Notes: a model not told the origin generated them from the sequence alone. DNA of 64,000 bases from Argentina anserina (GCF_933775445.1 NC_065877.1:29140001-29204000); one strand, 5' to 3'; positions 45,622-59,375 are shown, counted from the first letter of the stretch. Numbers and translations: made by a program.

Positions 45622-48600
45622 ATGGCTGTTGCGTTTGAAGCCTTCTCCATCCGGTAAGCTCACTCAGCCTGTGTCTTTTCAAGCCTTTTTCTATGGTTTA
45701 TTGTTTGCTGGTTCTGAACTTCTGATTTATTTTCTTGTGTTTTAGGGAGTACGCGGCGAAGATGAGGAGCGTGGACGTGTTCAAGTGTTGTCCTTTCATC
45801 GACGACGATCATGGTGATGATGATAAGGTTATGAGCAGAGAGGAAGCTGAGTCCTTGCTACCGCCGATCACTGTCACCAAGTTCAAGCTGTGGTCCCATG
45901 AGCTCGATCGCATCAAATCCAATTTCCAACCTCAAGAGGAGGAGACCCTCATCACCCTCACCAACAAAGAGAGCGCTGAAGAAATCCCATCCAACGACGA
46001 CCGTCAATTCACTGCTATGCCTGAAACTCATGAGGAGGAGGAGGTTGAGGTGGCCGAGAAAGCTTCCGGGTCGACGTTTGTTACTCCGGTTTGTAAAGAT
46101 TTCGAAGCGGCGAGTGCCAATGCTGTCCACGCGCATGCCAGTAGGTGTCTTGTTCACGCGTCTAGGGAGGAGCCGAGGCCGGTGGGGAAGAGAGGAGGCG
46201 CCGCCAAGGCCAAGTCCAAGGCACCCAAGAAGAGATCGATAGCCGATATTTTCGCTGTGGCGCCGCCGATCCCAACAGTTGATGAGACTAATGAGGAGGA
46301 AGTTTGTGAGGAAGATTCAGACCTAGATCAAATCCTTGCTGCTACAATACTAGAGGATAAGGCGAAGAGAAGAAAGAAACAGAAGCCTGTGGTACTTTTG
46401 GAAGACAACAACAATTGCCACAAGAAGTTCAACAAGAAGAAGACGAAGAAAAACAAGGTACGTAGTGCTATCATTAAGCTTTGATTTCGATTAGTGGTCA
46501 TTGGGTGTGTGATTCTTCATGATTCATAGCAAGAAATATTTGTTGATTAATTACTATTGGGGGGTGGTAAATTGATTGCTACAATATTCTTTCCACTGGC
46601 TTCTTCTGCTCCCTTCTGTTTAACACTGTGCATAAAATTACTGGTCAAAAGGCTGCAGAAAAACACTGCAATACGTTTGAAGCAGTGAGTGGTGTTGGGG
46701 TTGTGATTGTACTACAGCCATAGGTGTCAACTACTCGATGAAAAAAGTTTTTTTTTAAACAGTATCAATTAAGAGATTTTTGTGGGGGTGGTTCTCCAGC
46801 TGGTGTTCAGTACGGCTTGGGCAGAAATGTAGAGCTTTTATATAGGCTCATGGAGGGTTTTTGTCCTCGCTAGTTTAGCATTCCAAGTGTATCATGCGTT
46901 TAACAGGCTAGTAGCCAGGCTCAATAATGATTTGAATTGCTTCCCTGCTCTAGTCTTTTGGAGAAGATAAAATCATATTAATTTGGGTATGATCAGATGC
47001 CTAGCTAGTATTTGATACGTGGGATATGAATATATTATATAGAAGTTGAAGATTAAGAACTGGGCAACTAGAGGTTTTTGGTTTAATGGGTTGGTTGATG
47101 ATCATCTGGAGAATCAACACCGAATTTATGGCCAGCGTATCATTAGTAACTTGTCAGGTGATCGATATCGGCATGCAGTGTTGTTTTGTATGAACTTCTT
47201 GGTAGTTGCTAGTGAAGAGTAAGAAGAGTACCGCGATGTTTGTCTGTCCATTCGTTTTAGAGCTTATCATGCATAGGCGTTGGACTTATTAATTTCGGCC
47301 AGATATAAGATGAACATCATGAAACACTAACTGAATATATACATCTTTGAGCATTCACATTCAGCTGGCGAGCTGAGATGTTGGTATTAACAGTTTTGGG
47401 ATTTTCCACCATTTCAACTTCTGAAACCAGACATCCATTTGTTCATTATTTTATGTGTTTGAAGGTCATATAGATGATACTGGTGAAAGTTAAGTGTACT
47501 GATGATTTGGAGTTGGAATGCCATATATATATATATTGGTATGATTTGCATGCCTAATTTGGTTGTCGGGATTAATTTTCTAGGATTAGAACAAGAAAAC
47601 ATCATGATCACATGAACGATATATTGTTTACTGGAGCTTATTATGCCTGCATGAACTGTTTGTCTGGATCGTGTTTCTTGAGATCTTGGAATAATGTCGA
47701 ATTAAGAAGAGTTCAATGGGTGTTTGTCTTTGAATCTGGAGCAGTATATTGGTAAATTATTTTCTTAATCTTTCTGGCATGGCCAAGTAATTCAGAAGTA
47801 TTGAAAGTTTGAAACTATATAGGTGTTTCAATATAGAAGATCCAATTATTAGTCTGATTAGTTTTAGAAAGTGATCATCATATTATACATATATGGATAT
47901 GTTGTCATAAAGAAATCTAAATTGGAAGCAAAGATGGGAAGAAAGATGGTAACTGAGATGTGATGATTGGGAATCATCTCATCTGAAGTTACATTGAAAT
48001 ATGTGAATAAGGTCATCTATGATAAATATATATGTGTGTGTGTATGTGTTTTTTTTTTCTTACTCAATCCTCTTGAGGAAGAACCCATTGGAGACTGTTG
48101 GAGTGTAGCTTGGTTGCTCTTACATGCTCACATGATCAAGTCTAATTCAGTGATTCTCCCTGGGAGGATGCGGCCGTTTTGATTGACACGTACAGTTAAT
48201 CTGAACAAGGACAGTTGTTTCTGTGAACCAATATACTTCTGTTATGAAACTGATTGCATGTGTTGGCAACCTCTTGAGGTAGATGTATAATTTTATGACA
48301 TCTTAGAGACTTTATAATGGAATTCAACATGTCATATATATTCTGCAATGAGTTAGGCAGTTAGCTAAATTTCAAGACTGCTTGAGCTAGGCATATGGTT
48401 AGAAAGAATCAAGTGCATGATTGGGTTAAGTGCAGTAAATAACTCTCTGGCTGGGTCATCGTTTATTTTATTAAGACTTCAAAGTTTTATAGCTTTATCG
48501 AGTTAATGAGAATCGTTACGTGCCAGTCATTGTTACCTTCATAAGCTGCACCATGAAGCTAACGCTGAGATTCTTCAAACCTTTCAAATAAAATTTCGTC

Positions 48601-51600
48601 CGTCTTCTGTTTTTTGTTTTTCACAATTGATAGAGCCAAGCTGGGCATGTTGTTGATTTTTTCTTGCATCATGCTATAATTATGCAATCGATTGTGCAGC
48701 CTTTTTTTTATCTGTATATGATACATAGTGTGGAAGAATCAGAAATAAACTTAATCACATACCAAGTATACAAGATGTGGTAAATTATTTATTGATTTAG
48801 CTTAGTACAGTCCCTTTGCACACAAGATATACATGTTGATTGGTACAGGATTGATCATAATGCTTGTATCTTCTATATTATAATTAAATGCTCTAGATCA
48901 AAACAAAGTTATAATTAAACAATAAAGAATTTTTTTATTTACTGCACCACATGAAGAAAAAATGAGAAGGATGAGCAAGGGTTATTGTGAAGTGAAATTT
49001 ACTTGACACTAGACTCATACCGGTGCGATGCACATGTTAATTTATTAGTTATTGTGTAATGATGAAAAAAAAACAGATTATAATTGTGGTTACATCTATT
49101 TTGATTTTTATAACACATAATCCTTGTGTAATTGAGTCTAATAAAAAGGGCATTCTAGGCAAATATTTTGGTGATTTTGGAGGGTGCTGGCTTTATATAG
49201 TAGTATAGATGAGAGTGATGACCACCATAGGTGTATTGAGTAGGATAACATAATTTATATGGTTGACCGTTTTACAAAGATCAAAGTCTTGTACCATATG
49301 TAAAATTCATATTTTTGACCTTCAGGCTGTTTTTGTAGTGTTATAAGAAAGTATCATATGCCATGGTGTAATGACTTCCTTTCTGGTTCAGGAAAATTCT
49401 TGCAAGCTCAAACAGCAATCTCCAGTCAATTTTGCCAAAAAGCTGCATAAGAAGGTTGCAGTAGATGTTTCTGATCCTGGAACTGGTCGTGCAAGGACAC
49501 CAAATGTGAAAAATTTATGTACGGAGAAGAGAAAAGTAGCTCAAACATCCAAATTCATTCCAAAGCAGAAAAGGCCAGTGTCTCCCACTCGCAGCATTCT
49601 CAAGAATCATCTTCTTTGTAGGCAGAACTCTACATACAGAATGGAACATGATAATCAAGAAAATACTTGTGGTTTTCAACATTTAAGAAGGCATGTCAGG
49701 TTCTCTGGCAAGGATGCCATACTTGGTCCAAGTAAGAATGAAAAATCTTCTTTTGAGCATAACTTATTTTCTGATACACTAACCAGTTCATCGGAGAAGG
49801 ATCAGTCTGCTGATAGTGATAAAGAAGCATCCCCAGTTGAGGTAGACAGAAGAGAAAACGATGTTTCTGTTGGCACTGATAACGGAATCGAGGCTTTCAG
49901 TAAAGCTGGCAGGAATGAATATCCTGAACTTGATGATCACGTAGGTATACCGAGTTTCCTTAGGACACATATTAATCATCAAGAAAAGGCAAAGCATTTG
50001 GCTGAGAAATCAGAGCCTGCAAATACAGTTGCTGCAGTTCCAGATACTGATTTGCACATGTTCAATCAAGGCTACCTGACCACTGCACGTGAACCTGCAT
50101 ATGCTGGCATTCCTAGGCTGATATCTGCTCTAGAAGATTCCTGTGAAGATACTCAAGGAGATAGGGTTCCCAGAGGTTTTGGTCCCAGTGGCAAGATGAT
50201 CGATCATTTTGTGCATCCTGACCATGGAGTTTCTGCACCGAGTTCAAAAGAAAATTCTGGAGCATTTTTTGAACCTTCTATACGTAATTTCATTTCTAAT
50301 GAGAATGCACAAGGGAGAGTTCAGTTTCTGTCACAATCTGAGGGAGATAGAATGGGCGATCGTGTGTTGCGCTACCAATCCATATGTCCACCTATGAACA
50401 TCGTAGGTGGAGATAGAATGAGCGATCATGGTCTGCCCTACCAATCAATACGTCCGCCTATGGACATAGTAGGTAGCTCATATCATTTTCCACAGTGGAA
50501 ACAAAGACCACTTACCTTTACGGAAAGGCTTTTGGATGATAAGTTTTATGGTTTGCCTCTCAATTCACATGGTGAGCTAATACAGTTTAGTTCAAAGGGT
50601 GGAAGTGGTTTTGATCAGCTGGGGAAGTTGAATACTGTAGCCAGATCCTCCAGTAGCTTACCTGCATACAACCAGCATTTTCAAGAGACGGAACTTCCAA
50701 CTGATCAGTTGAATTTGTTTCCGTTGCAGAATCATGTGAGGGGGAATTCCAGTTCACAATTTACAGATAGAGTAGGTATTACTTACTTCGGAAATGCTCA
50801 GAGACCAGACGTGCACCAGCTTGATTTTGAGAGTAGAAGCAGGCACTCTTTTCGTCCTCTTAATTCAGACCTGGATTTATTCAGTATCTCTAGCAGTAGA
50901 TGCAGGCAGTTTGACCAGGTACAGAACGAAAACATAGGCAGAATGGTTCCCAAAGAAATTTCATGCCCCATGCCGCTGAATATGAATCAACCAACAATGC
51001 GGTTAATGGGAAAAGATGTTGCAATTGGTAATAGTAGCAGACAGATTCAAGGGTTTGAGGATGAAAAGGTTTGGATGGATAAGGAAATTATAACTGAGCA
51101 TTGTCCTTCAAATAACTCCTTGCTGAATCCTTTATTGAAGCAGAATTTCCATCAGAAATTTTATCAACCGACAACATCAACAAAAATGAAAGAAATGGTA
51201 TCCGAGTGCAGTGAACAGGCTCAACAATCAAATTTACGGATGAAAGCTCCAGAGTTTAGGTTTCCTCACCCCTACCAGGCATGTCATAGTAGCTCGGGTT
51301 TTGAGTACAGCAGCCATACCACCTCCAAAAGCCCAACTGTTAGTTGTCTGCATTTTTCTCAGTCACCTTCACCTGCAATGTTCAATGGGGAACACAATTT
51401 TCGCACACCTTTCATACCTAGAACTGAATCTCTACAATCTCAACTGTTTGGTTCTCAGCCACCTGTATTCTCTACTCCGCAAGTTACCTATGAGCATGGA
51501 ATTTTAAGACCAGAAACCAGTTACAAGCCGCATCAACCTCATTTTAGAAAATCAGCATTTGACTTCCCTTTCCTAAATCCAGAGTGTAGAGAAAATTTCC

Positions 51601-52400
51601 AACCATCATGGTTTCAGAATTCTTCAAAGGCTGGCCTGCCTCCTTGGTTGTTGCATGCAACACTTCAGCGAAACCCGCCAATTACACCTCCTCAGGCACA
51701 GGTTTTTCCTAGTACCACTAGCAAATACCTTCATCATATCATGCCCAGAAATAACAATCTCAATGCCCCCTCCATGCATTATTCATCCGAATCATCTCAT
51801 TTACAAGTGAAGAGGTCACAAGTTCCTCAAACTGCGGCTTCGCATCAATGTTTTCAAGTCATTCCAGAAGAAAATCCCAGTTCTGCCATGATGAGCTACA
51901 GAAACAGAAAGGATCTGAAAGGCAGAATGAAACCTCAAAGGTTTGGTATCAAAGACCTTTATCCATGCAAGAAAACCAAGAGATTAGCAGTTGATTCAAC
52001 AAACCTTCCTAACATAATCAACTTAGAAGTGCAAGAGAAGTCAAGAGTCATGGCAGGATTGTCGTCAAATGGGGATTTCATTGATGAAATGCAGTCAAAT
52101 TTCAGAGCACTTGGGCTTGAATCAAGTCAGAAGCAAGCAAGTGGTTCGGAGTGCATCCTACATGAAACTCGAAAGGATGGATTGGGAAGTTTCCGCATCG
52201 AGTCTTCCAAAGTGGATGATGTAGGGAGATCAGGTCCCATGAAACTATCTGCAGGGGCAAAACATATCATTAAACCCACTCCGAATGTGGAACAAGATAA
52301 CTGCAGGCCAATGCATTCAACTATCCCTTTTGTTGCAGCAACAAATGGCTGTACAGAACCTGACCCTCAGACGAAATCAACAAAAATTTACAAGTTCTAA
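45622..52400 (+). CDS. Large plant protein of unknown function, UBZ-like finger
   Basis: Three coding exons fit GT-AG sites: 45622-45653, 45746-46457 and 49392-52400, giving 1250 residues. The start MAVAFEAFSIREYAAKMRSV is followed by a conserved-looking block (PPITVTKFKLWSHELD, residues 50-65). A degenerate ubiquitin-binding-zinc-finger-like segment has Cys127 and His141-x3-Cys145, but Thr replaces the expected first Cys (TPVCKDF). Lys-rich runs (KAKSKAPKKRS; KKFNKKKTKKNK) could be nuclear localisation signals. The last 1000 residues are hydrophilic, rich in Ser, Gln and Asn, with a conserved-looking LTFTERLLDDKFYGLPLNS segment. No enzyme domain is seen. Intron 2 is 2934 bp and holds a Helitron. 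A further ATG at 49371 lies just before exon 3, so a shorter transcript is possible. I assign no function; nuclear location is inferred. Confidence 0.85.
49009..49209 (-). mobile_element. 201-bp non-autonomous Helitron
   Basis: Read on the minus strand, it begins TCTATACTACTATATAAAG and ends GTGCATCGCACCGGTATGAGTCTAG. The stem GTGC-atc-GCAC about a dozen bases before the final CTAG is the Helitron 3' hairpin. The base before TC is A and the base after CTAG is T, matching insertion between A and T. It sits in intron 2 of the gene at 45622-52400. Confidence 0.85.
50340..50471 (+). repeat. 66-bp tandem duplication within coding exon 3
   Basis: Two adjacent 66-bp units encode residues 565-586 and 587-608. 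Both follow the pattern GDRM.D..L.YQSI.PPM.IV. About a dozen base differences separate the units, so the duplication is not recent. Confidence 0.9.
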
Positions 52401-53729
52401 GAGTAAGTCCAATCAAAACAAACCTATTTTTGCTTACTCTTCATTACTTTACCGGTTACTAATCTTTAACAGAGATCACATTTTGTGAATGTAACAGGGG
52501 TTGTTCTACTTGAAGTACCAACTCCAACACTTCCAGTTAGCTTGGAGATTTTAGAATGCATCTTTCTTCTGTAGTCAGGTTTTTTCAATGTGACATCTGT
52601 AAAATATGACATTGTAATGTTGGGATATTTGGTTTAATCATGTGCTCATGGTTACTGTATAGTTCCCTAGTTCCTTTCAAACTTCAATCGTGTACTGGGT
52701 GATTAAACGTGCTTGGTGGAATTGCAGAAGATGAGTGTGCAAGTGTTGTTCCCCCTGTTTAGAGAAAATGTTTTGAAGTAACTTTAGGATAGGCAAAAGT
52801 GATAATTTGTTATTTGTAGCTTAAAACAATAGAACACGTAGTTATGTACAAAGAGGATTTCATGCATGAAATTCTGAGGCGGATTTTCAAGACATCATTC
52901 CTGCGGGCAGGAAGAAAGTACCTCTAATAGCATTAGACTAGAAATCATCAAACACCTTGTTCTTAAACTCTTTCTGCACAATTCCCAGAAACTTGCAGGG
53001 ACTAAAACTTAAAAAACCTATTTGAGGCATACAGTTTGCTTCCTAGCTATTTAAAACATTAGTGACTGATAAATTTCACTCCAAATTAAACTGGCGCCCC
53101 CTAATTAGATCCACCATTGCAGTAATACTAATTGCGTCTTCTTAAGGTGTAAAATGGATCATGACGTCTAGCACGACGTACTCCTTTCCTGCTAGAATAA
53201 TCGAAAATGTGTTTGATGAAAAGTTTGGCATATCAAATCACATGCGGTAGATGTTGTGATCAGAATTTGTATACTATGTTTGATCAGTAGATTTAGAGAA
53301 AGTCGAATCACGTTTGTCCCAAATTCACTTGCTACACGAGTCTTGTATACATGTACAATATACCCATTTCGTGCTCGTATGGTTGAAATTATTTGTTTTA
53401 CTACCCCAATTAATTTGAAGTGGAAGTGGCCAAAGACTTTTGGAATTAAAAGATCTAATTTCAACTCAATCACTGTCGTATATTCTTCAAATTTATAAGA
53501 GTTTTGGAGGCATCGGTCCTCTGTTACACCATTTTTAAGTATAAATGAAAGCATAAATGATATTTTATGCTAAATATGTTAAAAAAGGAGAAAAGTTCTG
53601 TACTTCTATTAGTTCATTCTTTACACAAACAAAGAATTGACTTGCGTATATATTTGACTACTGGCTCATATATATATATGTTCACCGATCTGAGCTGCAT
53701 GTCTTTCCTTACGAACTAGCTAGATCATC
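52401..53729. other. Convergent intergenic region / 3' UTRs
   Basis: The first 250 bp probably form the 3' UTR of the large gene. The rest is AT-rich; overlapping frames at 53192-53554 on both strands show no known family. Confidence 0.5.
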
Positions 53730-54818
53730 TCAGTGCTTCCTAGCTTCTCTTTCAGCCTGCAAAGTAAATTAACCCCCAGAAGTATGAATCGGCCAGACGT
53801 AGGACCTAAGCATATTGAATCGAGTATATGTTGGTTATAGTTTGTATGTACCGCTTTAACGACCCTTTCGAAAGCCTCAGGTCCATGGTGATCGATAAAA
53901 CTCTCCACCGACCTCCTTCCGTCGAGGCTCATCATTTGGATGACCTTCTTCTGTCCCTCTGGGTGTTTGGAGGATGACGATGAACTCCAATTTATGTAGT
54001 GCCCGGGCTTCACATATTTTCTCACAATATTATCATATATATAGGCTGCCCCGTTGAATGTTGGCAACACGAGCCAGATGCAGAACAACAACTTCACATA
54101 TGGCCATATTGGGATCCTGCACTCAATTCCCCAATTAATTAACGTTCTACTTTATTAATCAAATCCATGCATGCATGCAAAGCTATAATTATTATTCAGG
54201 AAGTTAATTAACGTACCAAGCGAGGAATTTACAGCAGAAGAACTCGAATAATATGATAAAGGAATATATCACCCAATATGTAAGCCACTGCTGATCGTCT
54301 AGTGTGGAAGCGCTCTCTATTGCCCTCATTGTTGCATATCTGTATAATCATAGTTAATACTTCTGGCTAGCTATCCCTAAACTTCTAGCCTAAGGCCTTA
54401 AATTAAATGTTTCCTCAAAAAAAAAAATATTGATCGATAAATGTTCTCAAATAAACATTAAGATCGAGATTTGTGGGGGTGTGCTGTACTTACAGAGGAT
54501 AAAGAAGTGTCACTCCGGGCCTGCAGGATAGAAAACAAAAATTCAGATAATCTTGTTCATACAGTAATATCCTATATATTTCGCTGGTCAACAGTTCATA
54601 TAGTCATGCATGTTATTCCTTGGGTTATTTTTTATTTTGTTAGAATTTTCCAGGGGCTCAACGTACAAAAATACCCTACACTAGCAATATTTACAGCTTA
54701 AACTATATAAAATAGAGGAGATATATTAAATATGCCGGTTGGGTATGATTTCTTTTTGGCATAAACCTTACCCGATCAGCGTATCCAAATTCTTAGCAAT
54801 CGCTGCAAGAACACCCAT
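53730..54818 (-). CDS. HVA22-family protein (TB2/DP1, REEP-like)
   Basis: Five coding exons on the minus strand keep frame: 54818-54772, 54520-54494, 54339-54217, 54116-53852, 53756-53730, giving 162 residues. The start is MGVLAAIAKNLD. The TB2/DP1/HVA22 signature follows: LLYPLYATMRAIES, DDQQWLTYWVIYSF, FLAWIPIWPYVKLLFCIWLV and LPTFNGAAYIYDNIVRKYV. Three to four hydrophobic hairpin segments are expected. The tail has a Ser run and ends EAFERVVKA-AEREARKH. The length is close to Arabidopsis HVA22 proteins. Family knowledge: these are ER-shaping proteins related to yeast Yop1, some induced by ABA and stress and linked to vesicle traffic and ER turnover. A splice-acceptor-like site near 54878 upstream of the ATG suggests a 5' UTR intron. 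Confidence 0.92.
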
Positions 54819-55454
54819 GATGAAAGTGCTATAGTTGCCTGACTTGCGCGCCTCTATGATTTCACAAGTAATTTCGCCCTGCAATATATTGTCCTGATTA
54901 TGAGACAAAATAATATGCCTTCAAGAGATTGGTGGGAAAGTAATGGTTTATATGTGCATAAATATAAATTACTTTTAATATTTATGCATGCAGGGTTGAG
55001 TCTGTTGACAAAGCCAAGTAAAGAATTTTCGTTAAATGATTCATACATATACCCTTTTTTTTAAATCAAAATTCATACATATACCTTACTTTGTTTCTCT
55101 TGCAAACTTTCTAGCTACTTCTGAAACATACCTTTGGCCTGTTAACCTCTTGGAACAGCAATACAAAGTACGTGTCGTGAACTCGTGATGCTAGCTAGCT
55201 AGGTTAAGCGTGGAGAAATATAATTATCAACAAAAGTAGCCGATCGAAGTAAAGGGAAGGCAAGTGTCGATCTCACCAATATTGTCCATCATCATCCACC
55301 GCAAAGTTAGCTAAATAATAAACTCTTTAGACGCCAAGGGACTAAGCATCCTTTATTGGCAAGCAAGCTAATGAAACCAGCAATTGAATCACACTATCGA
55401 AATTGTCGATCCATCCTTTTCTGATGCTAATAGAACCGAGCAAGAATAAGGTTT
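54819..55454. other. HVA22 5' UTR/promoter region
   Basis: AT-rich DNA upstream of the HVA22 start; no other gene is seen. It runs into the outer LTR copy near 55455. Confidence 0.5.
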
Positions 55455-56338
55455 TCGAATAGTGTTTTTTTAATAAAAAAAGTAACTTATATACATTAAA
55501 AAGTAATTTATATACAGTAAATTATAAAAAGTAATTTCTGTACAGTAATGTAAAAGTAATTTATGTACATTAATTATAAAAAGTAATTTTCTAAATAGTA
55601 AATCGGTGATTAGTATTTACTGGAACAGTAATTACAATGAAACAGTAATTACGTAAAAACCGTAAATTGTTGAACAGTAAAACAGTAGTACTGATTCGGC
55701 ATTTGAGGTTTTACATAACGTTTCTAACCACTTTATTATACAACTAGGTGATCGACAAAACAAGTAAAGGATTTGCTGTCGGCATTGTGGAATTACACTC
55801 AGGAACATAAGGTGAGTAAATCTCACTATGACAAATCTACCATTGGCGGAGATTCATATTTACGTTTTATTTAAAAGACCAAACTACTATACGTATATGA
55901 TATAGTGGGTTATGTATGTGTATAAATGGTAAATATGATACATATATATGAGTTGTTATATTATATACGGTCTCATTCTTATCTCCAAAGGGGTTGTATT
56001 TTAGCACCAATATTTACTTTATTTGAGCAAGAGTCGCTTGGTTGTTGTACAATAATATGTGAGGATTTTATTGTACGTGGTTTTAACTTGAGTCATGTTA
56101 AAATATTTTTCTGTCTTCGGACGTGTTAGCAGTATCAGATCCTAGCCTTGGCCGGGTGACAGTTACGAATCAGTTAGAGCTCTAGTCTGTCTGCCGGTGT
56201 ACTGCATGAGGGATAACAGATGGGTTATCTGGGTCTCATGAGTACCCATATTTTTGTGACATTGGGTAATAGATAGGTTGCCCATTGTCTGGCGGCGTAC
56301 TGCATGAGGGGTAACAGATGAGTATCTGGGTCTCATGA

Positions 56339-58677
56339 TGTAATAACCCGAAAAATTCATGTCTAATTTCCAATGAGTTCACGGATATTATTAAGTTGGT
56401 CATTGTCCAATTTTATTAGCTGAGAATGAAAACGAAAGGGTTCGAAATATTAATTGTTCGGAAACGTTCAATTTGACGAGTCTAAAAGTTGACTTTTGAC
56501 TCATTGAGATTCTTAGGAAACTTCTTATATGAAAGTCGTAGACCTCGTCGATACGAATTAGTGGAAACGAGACACGCTTAAATCAGAATTCGTATGAAGA
56601 AGTTACGAATCAAAAGATATTTGGACAATTTTGGAAAATAGTATAAATAGGGGAATTAAAGAGAAAAAGGGGAAAAAAAATCAGAAATTCGGAGTGGTAC
56701 TGTTCACGGGTACTGTTCACCCTGAAAAAAATCCAGAAATTTCTCTCCCGAGCAGCCGACTTTGGGCCGCCGGATCTCCGCCGTCCGGCCACCATAGAGC
56801 AGCGCACCGGTCACGTTTGAAAGGTTGCTGCATCCCCTGTCGATTGGTGGTAGCGTCACCCGCCATATCGCCTCCGTTTAAGAGCGGTGAAGCCCGGAAG
56901 TTCTCACAAAAATGCATATTTCGCCGAATTTCAACTCGTCGGATCTCCCTCCTCCGGCAACCAATTGATACGATTCTTGTTTCATTTTGAAGGTCTCATT
57001 CCATACTACAAACCCTCCAAAAGATTTAACCCCAATCGTTGTGTGCTAGGAGAATCGAAGAAAATAAATTCTAGGTTTTTAAATTGGGGCTTTTCGGTTC
57101 TTGTTAAATTGAAGTATTTAGGCTCAAAATTAGACTTTGTGGTGAACTAGGAAGTTGTTAGGAATGTCATTTAGATTGTGGTGGTGAAATTTAGTGATCA
57201 TTGGTGGCAGTCGGTGAACAGTGACGCTACATGAATAGTACGGGGAATAGTGTTCTGTAACAGTGCTTTGTAAAAACGGTAACTGTGAACATTATTTTAG
57301 TAAAAACAGTGATTAGTAAAACATAAACAGTGTTCTGTGAACAATGTTTTATGAACAACACCCCAAGTATCATTTTCTAAGCATTTATCATGCTATTAGG
57401 TGACTGACGAAACGAGTGAGGAAATTACTTTCAGTGTCGTGGAAGTTGCACGCAGGAAAGAAGGTGAGTAAAATCTCACATATTTACGAATCTACCCTTG
57501 CGGAGATTCAAGATTTTGCAGAATTTTTAAGAATGAAATATGACATGTATATGATATAGTGGATTATATATATATATATTGTATAAATGGTAAATAGGTA
57601 CATATATATATATAGTTTGCTATATAATATTATACTGTTATGATTTTATCGTGATTATGTCATTTTGATGACGAGAGTTATATATCGAACGTGTGATTTA
57701 ATTTGTACAATATGAGCTGATGATTATTGTACGTGATTTTAACATGGAGATTGTTAAAATGTTGATTTGTCTTCGGACGTGATTGATGTCTTCTGACGAG
57801 TTTTGTCTTCGGACTTGATTTTTGTACAATATGAGGTGATGATTATTGTACGTGATTTTAACATGGAGATTGTTAAAATGTTGATATGTCTTCGGACCAG
57901 TCTTCAGACGTGTTTGGCATGTCGGAATCTAGTCTTTGGCCGGGCGAAAGTTACGATACAGTTAGAGCTCTAGTCTGTCTACCGGAGTACTGCACGTGAG
58001 GTAACATATGGGTTATCGGCTCATGAGTACTCATATTTTTGGATGTTGGGTAGCAGGAGGTTGCCCAATGTCGGCGGTGTACTACGTGAGGGGTAACCGA
58101 TGTGTACCAGCGTTCATTAGTACCCGTATTATAAATGCATTTGGGTAAACAGAGGGGTTGCCCAATTTCTCATGAGCACTTTCATTTTCATATTTTAGAC
58201 AACCAGACGGGCCGTCTATTAACTCATGAGTGCATTTATATTTGATGTTTTTTTGTGGATTTCCGTATATATTGATATGCGAGTTTTATTGTTGTTTTTA
58301 CTCGTACGAGCTGTAAAGCTTACCGGGTTTGTTTTTACAATCCCGTTGCACCAATTCGATGGTGTAGTAGATAACTCCGCAGGTGTGGTTTAGCGGGAAT
58401 TGAAGGACCGCTCAGAGGACTTGAAGATATTCAGTTCCAGCCTGTGTGAGGATTTTGTGTGATTATCTTGTGAGGTTGTTGTGAGGATTATACATTTCCA
58501 TTTGTTATAATGTTAAATTATGATTTGGTTTGTAATAATCGGTTTGACTGAGTTGTATTTTGAACTCAGAGATGATCCGTTGTGGCATTTAAAATGATTT
58601 CGATTCATTGAGATTTTTTTGGTGTTTCACGACTTTGAAATTTTGAGTTTTTATGCTCAAAATTTGGGGTCGTTACA
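56339..58677 (+). mobile_element. Solo LTR D nested in LTR E
   Basis: This 2339-bp unit runs TGTAATAACCCG...GGGGTCGTTACA. A perfect 5-bp target duplication CATGA flanks it (56334-56338 and 58678-58682). It is plus-oriented, opposite to LTRs A-C. It has one AT-rich unit where A and B have two. The GC-rich frames at 56610-56990 are leader-like sequence in the LTR. Confidence 0.92.
56642..56649 (+). promoter_or_regulatory. TATA box of LTR D
   Basis: TATAAATA lies about 300 bp from the LTR start, followed by an A/G-rich leader and a GC-rich stretch. It is the expected position for a pol II start in a long gypsy LTR. Confidence 0.5.
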
Positions 58678-59187
58678 CATGAGTACCCGTATTATAAATG
58701 TAATTTAGGTAAACAGATGGGTTGCCCAATGTCTCATGAGCACTTATATTTTCAGATATTATTGGACATCCAGATGGGCCGTCCTGTGACTTATGAGTGC
58801 ATTTATAATTAAATGTTTTCAATATTTTCTCTTGTATACCATGCGTTATACTGTTGATTTACTCAAACGAGCTGCAAAGCTTACCGGGTTTGTGTTTACA
58901 ATCTTGGTGCACCTATTCGATGGTGATAGAATATGAGGGCTACTCTGAAGATGTAGAAGTTTCCTTAATTCTATTTGTGGTGATGATTTAGAGGAATTTA
59001 CATTTCCATTTGTTATAATGCTTGAAGTATAAAATGGTTTTGTAATAATCAAATCGGCTGAGATGTACCATGAACTCAGTTACGATACGCTGTGAGTATG
59101 AGCTGATTTCGATTCATTTGAGATTGGTTTAGAGTTTTTCATGACTTCGATTTCGAGTTTAACACTTGAAATTTCGGGATTGTGACA

Positions 59188-59375
59188 CATCACTTTTTCA
59201 ATTTCTAAATCTTATTTACATTTACGAATTATATTAATGGCTATAATTAATTACTACAATTACCATATATTCTCAATCGAATTATTAATTAGATTACAAA
59301 AATATGAAAATATTTCAAACAAAATTATTTAGGATACACATGTCTATATTTTAATCGGATGAATTTTACTTTTTG

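Larger units (their letters stand above)
55455..59187 (+). mobile_element. LTR E (outer, 5'-degraded), split by LTR D
   Basis: Both 55455-56338 and 58683-59187 resemble the inverse of LTRs A-C, including the AAAGTAATTT array, GTGAGTAAATCTCAC, the GTCTTCGGACGTG segment, CATGAGTACCC motifs and the GCAAAGCTTACCGGGTTTG block. The right end GGGATTGTGACA is a mutated form of the family end GGGTCGTTACA. The left end lacks TGTAATAACCC, so the 5' part is lost or too diverged. It is more decayed than the LTR inserted in it. Confidence 0.7.
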
